Assembly: GCA_950295325.1 (NCBI GenBank)
Contig: OX485805.1
Location: 41,310,258 to 41,374,257 of the forward strand
Reading direction: 5' to 3'
DNA: 64,000 nucleotides
Source of the DNA: Polytrichum commune
Lineage: Eukaryota; Streptophyta; Polytrichopsida; Polytrichales; Polytrichaceae
Shown piece after piece: positions 21,141 to 34,173 of this stretch (its first letter is position 1; each line of letters opens with the position of its first letter). The position numbers were made by a program, and so were the translations under genes. The notes under the pieces are model-generated. The model did no database searches. It was given only the letters and a program-made list of their open reading frames with translations, and was not told the origin of the DNA.

Positions 21141-24100
21141 TAACTTCTTGCAATTGTAGCAGCTAGTAACAACGTTGTGGTTGGTTACCTAAGACTTACC
21201 AAGGGGTATTGAAGAGTAAAACTGATATCTTATAAGTCGGTTGTTGATTCATCCCGATTTGAGTTTATTAGACTAACTTTAGGTATGTACTTTTGATTTA
21301 TATTTTATTGTAGCCAAAATGACAATTACCCGGGCTCTATAACAATAATCAACATTTTCACTCCGCCCTTGCCGAGTTTGTCCTACCCCTTGGTAGATTT
21401 TGTGAACGTTCACCCAATGTTGGGTCGGGGCTATATAGTTGCATTGTTTATGGTAAAATTGGTGGGCACACTTTTGGGGTGACTTACTGTTCATTGTGTT
21501 GTATTGTGGCTCAATAATAATCATCGTCACTCATTGAAATAGCGTGGAACTTTATATGTGAGTGAAATTTTTATATTTTGTGCATCAATTTCTCCGTGGA
21601 CATTCTTGTCTTACTCATGAGATTTCAATGAAGTCTATGTGATTTCATACCATACCCAACTTTATGGATTTTTCTATTTTTCATTTTTACCAATAAGATT
21701 CAGCAAAGAGAATTCCTAACAATGGCAATTTCCAACTTTAATGACGTCTTAAAAAAACATCTTGAATTTTAGATTCAACGTTGCCCATGTAGGATATTTT
21801 TGAATTGGATATACCTTTGTTGAGAATCTTTCACATGCACAACATTTTTCATTCATCATTATTAGTGTAACTTACAAAACAAACCTCCAATGTTACATAT
21901 TGTGGGCTGGAATATCCAAAGAAAGTATCCATGATGTTTTTAAACTCAGTTTCCTCATTTATAGTGTAACCCACACTTCTTACAAGAAACAATGTACATG
22001 CCTTGCTCGGATTTCGTTTCCCATCACCTCCTAGGGGTTACATTGGGAGGGAGTAAACATGAGGGATTTATAGGCTTGTTGTTGATTCATCCAAATTCAA
22101 TACTGACTAAATCGGGATTTCCCCCCCCCCCTTATTTGGGTATTAAATTATCTTCAACTAGAAATCCGTGCACTCTACATAACAATCAACATTTTCACCC
22201 TCTCACTTGGTAGGTGCTACGAAACATAACCGTCCCCCACAAACGTCTTGTGGTAGTTCACAATTAAACAAACTGGATCGTTAATCTTAAGCATTAGATT
22301 AGGGCCATGGCTAGATTTTATTTCTATTTTCCTTTGAGTCCCCCCCCCCTTTGAATTTGTGATTGGTTTATCTCACTTGAGTTTCACTTCATTGATTGTG
22401 GGCCACATTATTAACAAAGTATTCAATAAAAACAATTGGGGATGTATTATGTAGCATTACATATGAACATTGTAGGTTATGATATTTATATTGGGTTGAA
22501 GTAGTGTGTGTGGAGAGCATTTACAACAACTCCTTTTAAGCTATTGTATCCATGGAAAGAGCATTTCAAAGATAAACTTCGGTTTTGGTTAGTACTAATT
22601 ATAAACCGCCCGTGTAGTGTCACCAATACTAAATGTAAACCTAACATTATTTGTCATTCCTTGTAGAAACATTTGGGGATATAGATCTACAATGTTGCAA
22701 TTATTGTCACTGACTAAGTGATTTGCATCCAAATTTTAAGAAAGAATTTAATTACATAAATGCCAGGATTGCAAAATATACCAAACTCAAAGTCGATGAA
22801 ATCGAAAGTAAGTTGGGATGACGGTACTTGCAAACTTATTCATAAGGAACGTCCTTAGAAAGGTTACCACACTGACATACAATACCATACAACATTAAAT
22901 ACAATATTTAGTGTACTTACAACCCGCCCCTTACCAATATTCCTACCATTGTTGTTCTTTTGTGGCTGGCAAGTCCACATGGGTGGTGTTTGGGTAGAGG
23001 TTTGTGTTTTGGCTAGTGGGTGTTGGTGTTTGCGGGTGGGGGTTACCACAAAGTGTTATGGTGATTGGTTCCGCTTGCTATGGGTTTCTCTGCGGTAGGC
23101 AAGGGTCTCCTTCAATTTATGTTGGTTTGTATGGGGTGTTGTTCGGCTAATATGCGGTGTTGTTCGGTTGGTATGGGGTGGCTTGAAACCAAAACCACTG
23201 AAAACATAGCATTTGTGATTTAAAATATGCATCAAACATTCAATATCAACACACATTTGTCCTCGTATACCTTTAAAAGGACCAAAACCCACAAAAAGAA
23301 AGTCCTTGTCCATCAACAATCAAACAACACCACACGTTTGACCTTCTGCTCTTCATAAGGTCAAAATAAAAAAATAAAAAAATAAAAAAACGCTCGTGTG
23401 CCTCAAAAATATGCCGCAAACAAATATTGTCCAAATTTTATGAAAGTATTTAATCACATAAATGTTACGATTGCAAAATATACCAAACTAAAAGTGGACA
23501 AATTGAAAGTACGTTGGGATGACAGTGCTTGCAAAGTTATTCATAAGGAACATCATTAGAAAGGTAATGACACTTAATACAATATTTAGTGTACTTCATG
23601 TGAGAGGGTCACCCAGTAAGTGACAGGTTGTCATTTATGGTAAGGTGGAAATTTGGAAAACAATGATTGAATGCTACTCGTGCACTAGTAGACTAGGAGT
23701 AGAATGATTCTTGTGTGGACCCAAACTGACTAATGGTACAATAAGTGATCTAAAAAGGATGCAGTGATTGGTCGGATACGTCCTATTCCACGCCACTTGG
23801 GATCAGTTTTGGGTGCCATTGAATTATTTGTTTTATGAGCATTCCTATACAATGTAGGATAGGGATCCGAATGCTGAAATTAGGGAGACTCTATCATACA
23901 ACTAGGGAGTTCGACTTACTTGCGGTGTTGAGAAACTGCAATTAATTATTTACAGGGAATAAAACTATGAAACAATTTGCCAATTCCTCATCATTTCCTC
24001 ACTTCCGTCTCTGCAAGAAGATTGCACAAATCTCAGCTTCTTCTCACCGTCAATTGTAGTTGTCCCTTGAGATTCACTTTCAGTCTGGAGCATTATCGAT

Positions 24101-24520
24101 TACACGCAAGCGTGGAGTGCAGCATAGCCTACCTTGAATTTGATGCACAAAAGTTTGTTTTGGTGTTTCCAAGGCAGACGGTGTCGCATGCCAAGGCTTT
24201 TTCAAAGGCCTTACACCTTCGTGCTGCCTGGCAATGACCAGGTCGTCAACACAGTTTCCTTGCGGATGAGATGAGCTTGAGGACCAGGTCCGGCGGAGGT
24301 GGAGATGCTGTGTAACTTAGGCCTAATTACTGGGAGTGGCAGTCGGCAACACTGCCCTGTGTTTATCAAGGCCCTGTAATGGCAGCCAAGAACTTTCATG
24401 ATGAGTTTTGTATGATTTTTCACATCGTGGGAAGCATCATCTCGATCGAGGAGCAGGTTTGGAATTTGCTACGGTGGGTGGCAGAGAACACTCAACAGAG
24501 GCTGAATACTCAATTAGTTT
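21141..24520. other. No gene recognised; duplicated non-coding stretch (matches 51.1-54.65 kb)
   Basis: It aligns with unit 2 throughout, apart from indels and a 168-bp extra block in unit 2 (about 52,574-52,741). C10-type runs (about 22,122 and 22,341) differ in length or composition between copies. An 86-aa frame at 23,977-24,237 has a counterpart at 54,063-54,380 but with a different start. A minus-strand frame (24,211-24,423) is equally well kept, so neither is convincing. It may include a decayed captured fragment. Confidence 0.5.
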
Positions 24521-24529
24521 GAATGAGTA

Positions 24530-24938
24530 TGAATACATGTGAAAGTAGACAACATTACCTAAAATATTATGAAATATACATACTAAATCAACACACTAAT
24601 TTAAGTGTCATTTTAGAATGATGAAGACAAATTCAAATTGTAACTCACAAAAATTATATCCTCAGTGGTAGTGAGGGTTTTGTAATATTTTTGACTTCCA
24701 AGTCAATTACATGCTTTATTGAGGGTGTCACTTTGATAATGAAATCCCAATCAATTGCTTATTTAGTCAATGGAAGTGAACATATATATATTGGATTTTG
24801 AGCCTTGAGAGTGAAGTGCATTCAATATGGGATTTGTAGTCAAGCAGCCTCCAAGGATGCAAGGGCAATTTTTTTTTCAAAGTTGGGCGGGGCGGGCAAT
24901 AGAGTTCGGTCGGATTCAAAAATATCCCAAGAAGGCTG
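24530..24938 (+). mobile_element. Right inverted arm of the large long-TIR element
   Basis: This is the plus-orientation copy of the dispersed arm module: TGAATACATGTGAAAGTAG, TACTAAATCAACACACTAAT, CCAAGTCAATTACATGCTTT and ATATATATTGGATTTTG. It is the inverted partner of 18,000-18,505. Its outer end is cut by an LTR starting at 24,939, whereas unit 2 (54,650-55,135) keeps the outer G/C-rich part. Confidence 0.6.
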
Positions 24939-25610
24939 TGTGAGCCCAAATTGATGCCCACATGTGTTGTTAACACTTGTATAACATTACAAGTGGTGTT
25001 TTGTTGATTTATGATTATTCACAAAAATATTAAAAGAGTGAAGCTTGAAGAAACCTAAGTTTGAAGCATTAGGCTTGTGTGGAGTGGATTTAAGTAGTAT
25101 GAGGACATACCTTGGTAAAATGTGGTAGGTAGAAAGCCAATGTTAGTTAAATGTTTGAATTAGGATCTTTATTGATCATTTGAAGGAGGAAGGCTTAAGA
25201 GATAAGATGAGAGGCTACAAAGTAGTAGGGGATTTCGAAGCCTTATCGTGAGCCTTGAGGGTGCTCACCCCCTCAAACTTACTATATAATCCCTCATTCT
25301 TTCCTCACTCATCCTCTCTTTCCTTCGTGCTCCTTGGCACCCCACGTGTTATAAGTGTGGGTTTATGGAAGCAAGATAGGAGCACATGTGTGTGCATGGT
25401 TTGAAGTTAGGAACCAAGGCTAGTTGGCCTTGAAGAGGGCTTGACCTCTTGTTAGCATTAGTTTCGGTGTGAATGATTTTAAAATAATTTATGGCTTCAA
25501 GTTGTAGTACTTGAGTTCATATTTCTTGGGTATATGTGTTTGCTAAGTATCATCATAACTATTCCACTCGGGCTAGGAAGAAATCGAAGGGTGGAATACT
25601 TTTGGTGACA
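24939..25610 (+). mobile_element. LTR of the TGTGAGCCC family (672 bp)
   Basis: It starts TGTGAGCCCAAATTGATGCC and ends GGTGGAATACTTTTGGTGACA, the termini of the solo LTR family at 35,045, 33,216 and 57,277. A TATA-like ACTATATAATCC lies at about 25,282. It is absent from the corresponding place in unit 2 (about 55,075). Flanking 5-mers are GGCTG and CGTTG, so there is no clean TSD, and the right flank is not that of unit 2. The insertion was probably followed by rearrangement. It lacks the minisatellite seen in two siblings. Confidence 0.7.
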
Positions 25611-28600
25611 CGTTGCCGAAACACGAGTTGGTAAATGAGAGGGTCCTTTGAGTCGTCTAGGTTGTAAGGGCATAACTTCCAAGCAGAAGAAGATACTTTG
25701 TTGAAATTTAGAGGTAGCTTCCATGAGATAGAGACTATTATCAACTTGATGATTCAATTGAAAGAAAGACTTGAAACTCCCTAGAACTACACTCTTACAC
25801 AATGATGAAAATTTATGTCTAATGAAATTATAAAAGAGCATTCCAACACAAAATGTGCCATGTTTTCAATTGCATCATATGAAGTATGACCGTCATTCCT
25901 GATGGTAGATGCACTTGTCCATCACAATCATTAAGTGTCCATCACAATCATTAAGTGTCCATCAAATAGAGCATTCCAACTTGGAACATTTTCTACCAAT
26001 GCGACTCTGAAGTGCATGGTGATACACCATCCAAGAGCTTGCTACCAACTGTAAATGGCGGCACTTGACACAATATTTGGCATGTCCCCCAAATTTGAAG
26101 TCTTGGTCTTACTCAAAAAACTGAACATGCAATCCATCTCGGTACTAGGAATTAGGGAGAGAGGGAATTAATCGTATACTAGTGTAGTATCTCCCATCCA
26201 TCCAGCATAAAAACCTGATCTCTACATAGGTTTGTTGTCGATTCATCTCAAATGACTCCCAAGTACATTATTTTGGGGCCTTTGAAGCTAATTTTAGTGT
26301 CAAATCAATTAAACAAATGTACTCTCCATGTTGCAAATTATTTTAGGGCTTTTATGTTGGATGAATGAGTATACACTTATATACATAATTCCTTCTCTTC
26401 AGGAGTTTATGGATAACTTCTATCATTTGTATCATTTTGTATCATAACATTATAGAGCTCAGTATGTACAGTTGTTGGGCAGGAAATAAGCCAAATTTTC
26501 TCGTAATTATACTTGGTTTATTCACACAACATAGCATTGTACTGACATATTCATGCTAAAGACTTGGGTGAGGCAATGTATTGATATTATTAGAATGGAT
26601 CAATTGATATCGGTTGACTAATGCTATGTGCCACTAGGTGGGGCCGGGAATAAACCAAATTATATATGGAGTTATATTTTATTTATCCTCTCTACACAAC
26701 ATATTCAAACTTGACAAACTCACTATATTCGTTAATCGGAGACTTTGGAAAGTCTCAAAATAAATGCAAATGGTTTAATATTTGGTCCAATTTCTTATTC
26801 TGATGACATATATTTGTGCCAAATTGGTTAGTGTCGCCCATGTGAATCTGTTTATTAAGTCACATTGAATATATATTTTTTTGTTTTTTTTGTTTTTTAT
26901 TTGAAAACCATGCCCTTAAGTACTCTCAAAATCATTAAAAAGTCTCTAATTACCGTATATAATGATTGACGCAATGTCATTATTATATTAGAACGGAAAA
27001 ATTGCTAGCATTTGAATGTTATTATGTGATCTTCCTTCCTCAATATATCTATATATTGTGCTTGTGATGAGAGGCATCATTATGAGCACATCAAGCGGAG
27101 GGCTAGGCTATGTGGGGGGTCCAATGGCACCTTCATACATACACAATAGAATTAATCAAAAAATTATGGGGATCAATTGGCATCACATTGTCTTAATGAT
27201 CTCTTGTTTGAATGTAATTGGAAAATGTTGGAGGGCTTCTTTGAGTTTTAGACGCCAACATGTTTTATCCTTGGGGGGGGGGGCGAGGAGGGGGGGTCGA
27301 TGCCTCTTATATTAATGCACACACGTGCATTGAGGACTTGTTTATCAAGGGGCTATTTACTTTGTAAAAAAGATCACAAGGTATGGTATTCTTCAAAATA
27401 AAGGTAAATGCTTGTATTTTAATACACCCTATAAGTCATTATAATTTATTATAGGAATCATTTTAAAATACCTTATTTTACTTATACTGCCAAAGAAAAT
27501 TGGAAAGAAGATTGTAATTCAAACAATGTGTTGAAATTTTCCCTCCCGGCACATAGGTAGAGAACACTGACTCCACATTGGATGCATTGGTTCAATAACG
27601 TTCAAGCCAGCCAACCTGTGAAGTCATCCATCCAAGCTTCTTCAACATAAAATTACCTCTTTTCATCCACTAGCACAATCCCTACCCTAGACCCGCTACC
27701 CCTAGGAATTATTTCCACGTTATTTTACATGTACTGACTAGATAAAAGAGGCCATTATATGTGATGGTATTTTTCATGTAAACATGTTTCATTATTTAAA
27801 AACCCCTTATATTATATGTACGTTTCTGCAAAATTTATCTACAATGAATTCATTAGACCTTTTTTTTTTTATCGCACGTTGTTTCTACGATTTTCACAAG
27901 TGACCTCCCCAAGGTTTTATCTTTGTATGTCTAAGAATATTCTCATTATCTTTGCCATCTATGTGCACATGCATCTCTTTGATCCTCTCACCACTTGTGT
28001 ACTCCTTACATAGAATCAAACGTACGAAAGAACTCAACTTTTGTCAAAGTTTTTTGCCCCAAAGTAAAGAAAATTGACCTCCTTCCTTGATTTTATTTTT
28101 AGCTTACTAACCCAAGTGTTGGAGTGGCAAATATGGAGACTCCATCAAGAAACTTGAGTCGGTCCCCACTTTTGGCGAATGTTCAATTAACTCTTATGCA
28201 CATGGAAAGCCTAGTGCTCGGTACATATGAAGCAGTTGAAGTTCAATACCGCAATAAAATTAGAGGAATTAAGAGAATAACCTCAAATCAATCAAAAGAA
28301 TACCCATAAAAATATCAACATGTAACCAGTTGGACTTGGAAACACTAGGATCTTGACCAGTTATGCCCAAAAATCTCCCAAACACTAGAGTTATCCATAA
28401 AGTCCCTTGAAGAGGTATGAAACCATGCGTTTGGTCTCGTGCGTAAAGCTGTGATTTGGGCTCGGCATCATCAGGTGCCCCTTCTTAAGTGCTCCAGAAT
28501 GTTCCGGGCCTGGGGAGATGTGTCCCTTAGTAAAGTTACATAATATGTGTGAAGTCATGGGGCCAAAATATGAGAGAGGGAATTATCGGAGACGAGCATA

Positions 28601-29300
28601 CCCATCATTCATCCAACATAAGAACCTTGAAATACTATGCAACATGGAGGTTACTTGTTTTATTTGGTTTGTAACCGGAATCAACTTTAAAGACCCCAAA
28701 ATGCATTAAATATAATATTTAGTTTCACTTACTATTTGGAATTATGCAATGCTATATCTATTTATCGTATATCTCATATTAAGTGAAGTGTATTGGATTT
28801 GGACCCCAAGTTTCTCGGACGTGAACCCTAATGTAAACCCCCCATAATAGAGGTTGCGACTTCAAATATTGAAAAATTGAAACCAATTGATCAACTATAA
28901 AGGTCCCCTTTCCACTACACTAAACATGCTTGTTGGCGTAACTTTGTGAATGGTATGGCTTATTGTGTGGACTTGAGGTTCCAAGATACTACTCAAGAAA
29001 GTCATATTCACTATTTGCCACATGAAGAGATGATGGGTTGTGTGAGCGTGTTTGTTATTGTTGCGTAAGTATGTGCTCTTACTTGTTTACTATAATAAAT
29101 TTGGTGCATTCTTATAATTACTATTACAATGAAAGCCAATATATTGGATGTTTGAAATATGTTGGGAAACTATAATTTCTTTCTTTCTTTCTTCTCTTAA
29201 GTGTTAATCTCATTGTTTAAAATTAATTATTTATTGAGCCAATCATCATGTATCCGCTTACAGGGAAGCTAATCATTTTGCGAGAACCAATTTCAAACCC
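25611..29300. other. No gene seen; partly duplicated spacer
   Basis: 25,711-26,400 matches 8,262-8,990 and 56,510-56,810. A 20-bp piece (TTAAGTGTCCATCACAATCA) is tandemly doubled at about 25,917-25,965. 28,498-28,580 matches 8,985-9,075. A purine tract of G11, CGAGGA and G7 lies at 27,273-27,296. The window 26,400-28,490 shows no recognisable features beyond short unsupported frames. Confidence 0.5.
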
Positions 29301-29319
29301 CATTGCTTGAATGACACAT

Positions 29320-29760
29320 GCCCTCCTCACAGTATTTGAATTCCCACAACCAAAGAGAAGAAAAAGATTATTGTTAGTGACACTAATGAGCTTGTTTAGT
29401 ATAGACTCGGAGGTTGGAAGCTTGAAGAATTGGAGCCTCCATGTCAACATGGGAATCTTACTCGTGCTCACTTGCTCAAGTCCACTCCACCACTTGAGTT
29501 TTCAACTCATAAGCTCGACCTTTTCACGGGGCCTTACAATGCTTAGATGGTGCCTTGATGGATCCCATGGGAAACGTCTATGACAAGCACTTGGTCGAAA
29601 TTTCAAGCTACCTCGTGGAGGTCACTTGGGATCGAGTATTGAGAGTTCAAGGTGTTGTTTTGTGGGTAGTGGGTAATGGGCTTTCGCTTTTTTGGGGGTT
29701 CGTTATTATTTCTCTTTGTCATCCCATTCGGCTCTCAACTTAATCTCTAGGGTAAAGGAA
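29320..29760 (+). other. Possible decayed coding fragment, unidentified
   Basis: In one frame the sequence reads CQHGNLTRAHLLKSTPPLEF, then STHKLDLFTGPYNA, stop. In another it reads MDPMGNVYDKHLVEISSYLV followed by EVTWDRVLRVQG. The amino-acid usage is protein-like, but the frames are interrupted and have no counterpart in unit 2. I do not recognise the family. A captured or retroelement-derived remnant is possible. Confidence 0.25.
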
Positions 29761-29869
29761 ACTTGAGCCACCCATGACACGAGGCAACATCATACATGTG
29801 AAAGATGGGGAAAGGACCCTTTATTCATACTTGCTCATGTGGAGGTCAACGTTCACATTTATCTTAGGT

Positions 29870-31130
29870 AAGTAGGCCTTGTGTGGCCATGCTTTTAAAT
29901 TGGACACCCAATCTGAATGGTGAGTGGCAAGGCTTGTAGTCAAGAACGGACACAAAAAGAGAGATTTATTACAACGAGATTTGACATGTGGAAATTGGTT
30001 ATGGTATTTAATGTCATTAGCAGAGTGTCACTTATTTAATCATGAGGCTTATGGTTAGGTGACATGAATCCTCATTAGTGCAAACACGTGATACTTGACA
30101 TCAGTAGCTCAATAATATCTTCATTTTGCATACAAAAAACATAAAATTGTTATTTCAAGTACCTAAATGTGCTACGCTACAAATTATACTCTAAATAACA
30201 ATAAGAATACTTTGAGTAACTACTTACATTGACATATCGCTGTCCATAATATTCATTCAGTTGCTATCAACCGTTTCGTTCTAATAACATCAACGACATG
30301 ACTTCACCCAAATTTACCAGGCCAAATCTGTTCGTGTTGTGCTCTGCTGGGAGAATAAAGAAAATAGAATTCCAAATAGAATTTGGCTCATTCCCGCGCC
30401 ACCAATGTACAAGCGCACTTGGATAATGTGATGCCTTCCACTTCCGCATCTACGCCGCTCCCGTCTCATAGTCTCTCATAATTTTAAAGACCAAAAGACG
30501 AATGGTTTTGTGAAAGAACTCATTGCGGCTGCCCCCCACCCATCCTTCCCAATGAAAGTGAGGCCGTTCAGATCTTTCTCCATGAATCAAGTTCCCAAAG
30601 TCTGGTAATATCAAATCATTAGCTCACATTACATCTAATTCATAGTTTGGTAAATCAAAGTATATTCGGTTCCCGAAGTCTGGTAAAATTAAAACATTAG
30701 CTCACATTATAGCCAATTTAAAGTTTGGGAGGCAGGGATGTTGCCCATGTGGCAGCCACATGGCGAAGTGCTGACTCATCCCTTTAGCCACTTGCCACAC
30801 GTGCCCTTGAATCAAACTCAATAACCAATTCAGTCGCATACGTTAATTGCACTGCAATCAACAATAATCAGCTACTGGAGGTACTGAGATTTTATTGTGC
30901 TGTCTGGACCACTGTCAATAATCACGCTCCGGCCACCGGTTCGGGTAGTTTGGAAAATGAGCACGAAAACTAAAGCAGCCTTACCCCCAAAAAACTTTGT
31001 GATGCGGTTGAATATTGTTAGGCTACACCCTTCATGGTCTTTAGTGTCATTTATTTCCCAAATATGAAGTGGCACTAAGGACCATAAACGGTGTAGCAAT
31101 AAGTTTTGAGTGTAACTTAACATTGAGTTT
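29870..31130. repeat. Unit 1 block matching 56,830-58,560 and 58,590-62,530, with internal losses
   Basis: 29,873-30,306 and 30,307-30,540 match unit 2 on either side of the solo LTR at 57,277-58,352, giving the empty LTR site CTTCA at 30,302-30,306. 30,538-30,870 then matches 4,738-5,060. The CTCCCTCTTT element is absent at about 30,885. At about 30,987 the sequence jumps from the counterpart of 6,120 to that of about 7,485, omitting the Helitron end. Confidence 0.8.
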
Positions 31131-32297
31131 CAAAACACTGCAACTTGTGATAGTAATTATAGTTGAATCCCAATTTGATCAATGAAGTCTTAGTTTATTG
31201 AGTTAAGTCGATGTAAAAGTATTCCTTCATTTAAATTATCGACATGTCCTACATCTAGTATCCAGGGGTATTTGTGGGCATGGATAATCGGCTGAGATCC
31301 TAGTGGTGTTCCCAAGGCCAACGAGTCACGTGTTGTGATCGTCCGGTTTTCGTTATTAATTTGAGGTACATTCCGTAGAGTCCTCTAAGAGGATTGATAA
31401 TTTTCTTGAAAGTCTTGAACTTCAAAAGGTCATTTCTCAAACTCAGCCAATTTATTTGTAAATATAGGTCAGTTCAACCTGTGCATTGCATGCATGCATG
31501 GGAGGCAAGGATTTGTTTATGCGGTCGGAATCGTCTCCCGGTTGTAGACAAAAAACACTGTCCCTTCATGTATTGGAGAGAGAGAGAGAGAGAGAGCTCT
31601 TTCCAGGCTCCAAAGCACTTATAAACAACATGGAGTTTTGAAAGGGTGTACTAGACCAAAGATGTGACTTGTACCATCTAGCAATCAACCCAAAAGACTT
31701 GAAGACTCAAAAGATTGCAAGAATAAACAAATAGAACAAAGAAAATGCTCAAGAACATCATGGCCGCATGTTGAAGAAACAAAACAAAAAAGAAACTGCA
31801 ATAGCAACGTAAAGTTTTCTTTCTCCAACCGACTCATTGTAGGGACCAATAAAGTTATCATGAAGTTATAAATACAATCTCATCTACATAATTTGAGTTG
31901 AGGAAAGAAACTGCAAACGCTACGAACATAGGAGTCGTGGGCAATCTGCATCACTAAAAAAATGTCCTATGTCAATAGAAAATATGCAAATCTATCACTA
32001 TCATAGATTTTGCAAATGTCTTGGAGTGACAAGTAACGACTGCCTAGGACTCGTACGTTTGTAAGTAGTGCAAGTTTGGACATTCAAAAGGCCCGAGTGA
32101 GGTGAGGCGAAAGACAAGAATGAAAGGAAAAGTGTTCTCCTTTTATTTGCTTTTGGTTCCAGGGATTGACAGCACAACACTGGATGCATCTCTGAAAGGG
32201 CAACAACACTCGAGGAAGGGAAGGAAATTAAAGAAGAAGAAGAAAATAAACGGACCCAGAGGTTCATTTAAAGGGGAGCATGGGAGAGGATGGCTCA
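31131..32297. other. No gene; unit DNA with a GA microsatellite
   Basis: It matches about 62,490-63,437 in unit 2. A (GA)n run of about 22 bp lies at 31,576-31,597 and is absent from unit 2. Short ORFs on both strands (for example 88 aa at 32,001-32,267) are not preserved between copies. Confidence 0.55.
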
Positions 32298-32793
32298 GGG
32301 GCGGTTTACACTATGGACCATGAAGTCGTCCCACGTAAGAGGCCTATTTTGCGTGGGACGACTTCATGGGACGACTTCCATGGTCCGAGTTACTAAAATA
32401 TTAGTTTTCATGGTTCGTGGGCCCTTCACTAGGTGTAAACCGAATGTGGACCATGAAGAATGACCATGCACCAAAAAGTGGAGTCATTAACTAAGTTGGA
32501 AAAAAAATCATTAAAAAAATCCAAAAAAATCATTAAAACGGCATTTTTCTGACATGGGCCCTTGCTATTTTTCCTAGACCACCTCTTTTGCTTGTCCCAA
32601 CGGAAAACCCGTTGGACCATGGCAGTGGATAGAGTAGGCTTAAAAAAACAAATTTGTGGACCTCAACCTCCGTGGTCACTCTGCCATTTTTTCCTTGGTG
32701 TAAACCCAAGTCGTCCCGGGACGACTTCAACGTCCAATCACATCGCTTAGACGGCCGTGGGACGACTTCATGGTCCATAGTGTAAACCGCCCC
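32298..32793. mobile_element. PIF/Harbinger-like MITE, 496 bp, TSD TCA
   Basis: Perfect terminal inverted repeats of about 38 bp start GGGGCGGTTTACACTATGGA and continue CCATGAAGTCGTCCCACG. They are flanked by TCA at 32,295-32,297 and 32,794-32,796. A 3-bp TNA-type TSD and GGG-rich ends suit a Tourist/PIF-Harbinger MITE. The paralogous site in unit 2 (GGATGGCCCATAATATTAG, about 63,436-63,454) is empty. Several internal copies of GGGACGACTTCA lie near both ends. No coding capacity. Confidence 0.88.
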
Positions 32794-33215
32794 TCATAAT
32801 ACTAGTAAGCACCCGGATCCCCTTTGTGGAGGTCGGAGTGGATAAAGCTTATGCAGTGTGTATGTTTGACAAATTTCATTTGACGTTCAACTTCAAATCT
32901 AAAGTGTCATGTGACATTTTCAAAAACGAAAATGAATGTCAATCGACATCCACATTTTCTTTTAAAATGTCATTTCAATGTCACGTGCCTAGTAGTATGC
33001 GTCATTTCAATTTTTTTAAATGTCAATTGATGTGTGGTGTTTTTTCTTGACAAGTCACACTGCATGTCAAAATTGAATTTGTGGGTGTCAATTGACATGC
33101 ATTTCATTTCTATGCAATTTTTTGCGTGTCAAATGCCAAAAACTTGCAAAAAAATTGTCACACATATATACTGAGTGTATGTTTGTAATATGAAGTGGTG
33201 TTCACAAGGCCATGG

Positions 33216-34173
33216 TATGAGCCCAAAATATTTATTTTATGTTGCTCATATTTGTTTTATGTTTAGAATTTACTTAGGATTGCATTTGAAGTCGTTATTG
33301 AAACAACTAAAAGCATTAAAAAGAGTGAGGCTTGGTGTGGAGTTATGTTTTAGGCCTTAGGCTTATTTTGTGTGGTTAATTAGAAGCTTAGCGGAATTAG
33401 GGGATTGGGTGAATTAAGTTGATAGTAGGTGTGTTAAGTAAAGGGAAGGGCCTCGGGGTTTAAGTGTTTGAATTGGGACCTATTGTGTTGGTTTAGGGGG
33501 TGAGGGTTTAGTGGATAAGATGAGGTCCTACTAAGTAGGAGGGAGATGAGGGGTTAAGCCCTCTTGGTTTTGAGTGTCTCTCTCTCTTGTATGTGTGGAG
33601 CGAAGGAGGAGCTCGAGGAGCTCGGGGTAGCTACTGATTTTAAAGTGGGATGAAGGATTTAGTTGCTGGCCGAAGGCCTGAGGGCTAAAGGATTTAGTTG
33701 TTGGCCGAGGCCTGAGGACTGAGGGATTTAGTTGCTGGCCGAAGGCCTGAGGGCTGAAGGATTTACTGCTGGCCGAAGGCCTGAGGGCTGAAGGATTTAG
33801 TTGCTGGTCGAGGGCCGGGAGCTGAAGGATTTTAAAAACTGATTTGGAAACCGGTTATGGACCGTTATGGGGCCGGGGGTGAGCCCGGCCGGGTATGGGA
33901 AAGGGCCAAGGACCCTAAGGTCACTTAGGTTGTGGGCTAGCTAATTAGGGATTTGAGGGTTGGGTTGTAATTAGTGTAGGAAGGAGGGAATAAATAGAGA
34001 AGAGCATTTTTCAATGCTTGTAATCTTTTTATGGAATAAATTGGTATGCAAGAGTTGATGTGAAATGTAATGGATTTTTACAAAGTTGTGAAGAGGGAGC
34101 TATGTGAACATGAATGTGATCCCCATGCCCTCACCCGGACTAGGACGCTTGAGGGTGGGTGGTTTGGCTCACA
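33216..34173 (+). mobile_element. Solo LTR, 958 bp, 5-bp TSD CATGG
   Basis: It starts TATGAGCCCAAAATATTTAT and ends GGGTGGGTGGTTTGGCTCACA. It is flanked by CATGG at 33,211-33,215 and 34,174-34,178. Unit 2 has the uninterrupted site AAGGCCATGGCTACAGGAG at about 63,520. A TATA-like AATAAATAG lies at about 33,990. There is no internal retroelement sequence, so it is a solo LTR left by recombination. The canonical TG start is TA here. It carries a five-unit minisatellite. Confidence 0.88.
33656..33828. repeat. Minisatellite inside the solo LTR, ~35-bp unit x5
   Basis: The unit GATTTAGTTGCTGGCCGAAG followed by GCCTGAGGGCTGAAG is repeated about five times with small changes. Its TAGTTGCTGG core recalls the TAGCTGCTGGG core of the longer array in the sibling LTR. 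Confidence 0.9.

Noticed and set aside
23977-24423. Overlapping frames on both strands conserved at 54,063-54,566
   Set aside because: Conserved equally on both strands with different starts, as expected from duplication alone; no known domain.
24939-25610. GGACGAAATC-type sequence near LTR ends read as the 3' end of a Ty3/gypsy polyprotein before a polypurine tract
   Set aside because: Alignment of four siblings shows this motif is inside the LTR, immediately before its terminal CA. No gag or pol sequence is present.
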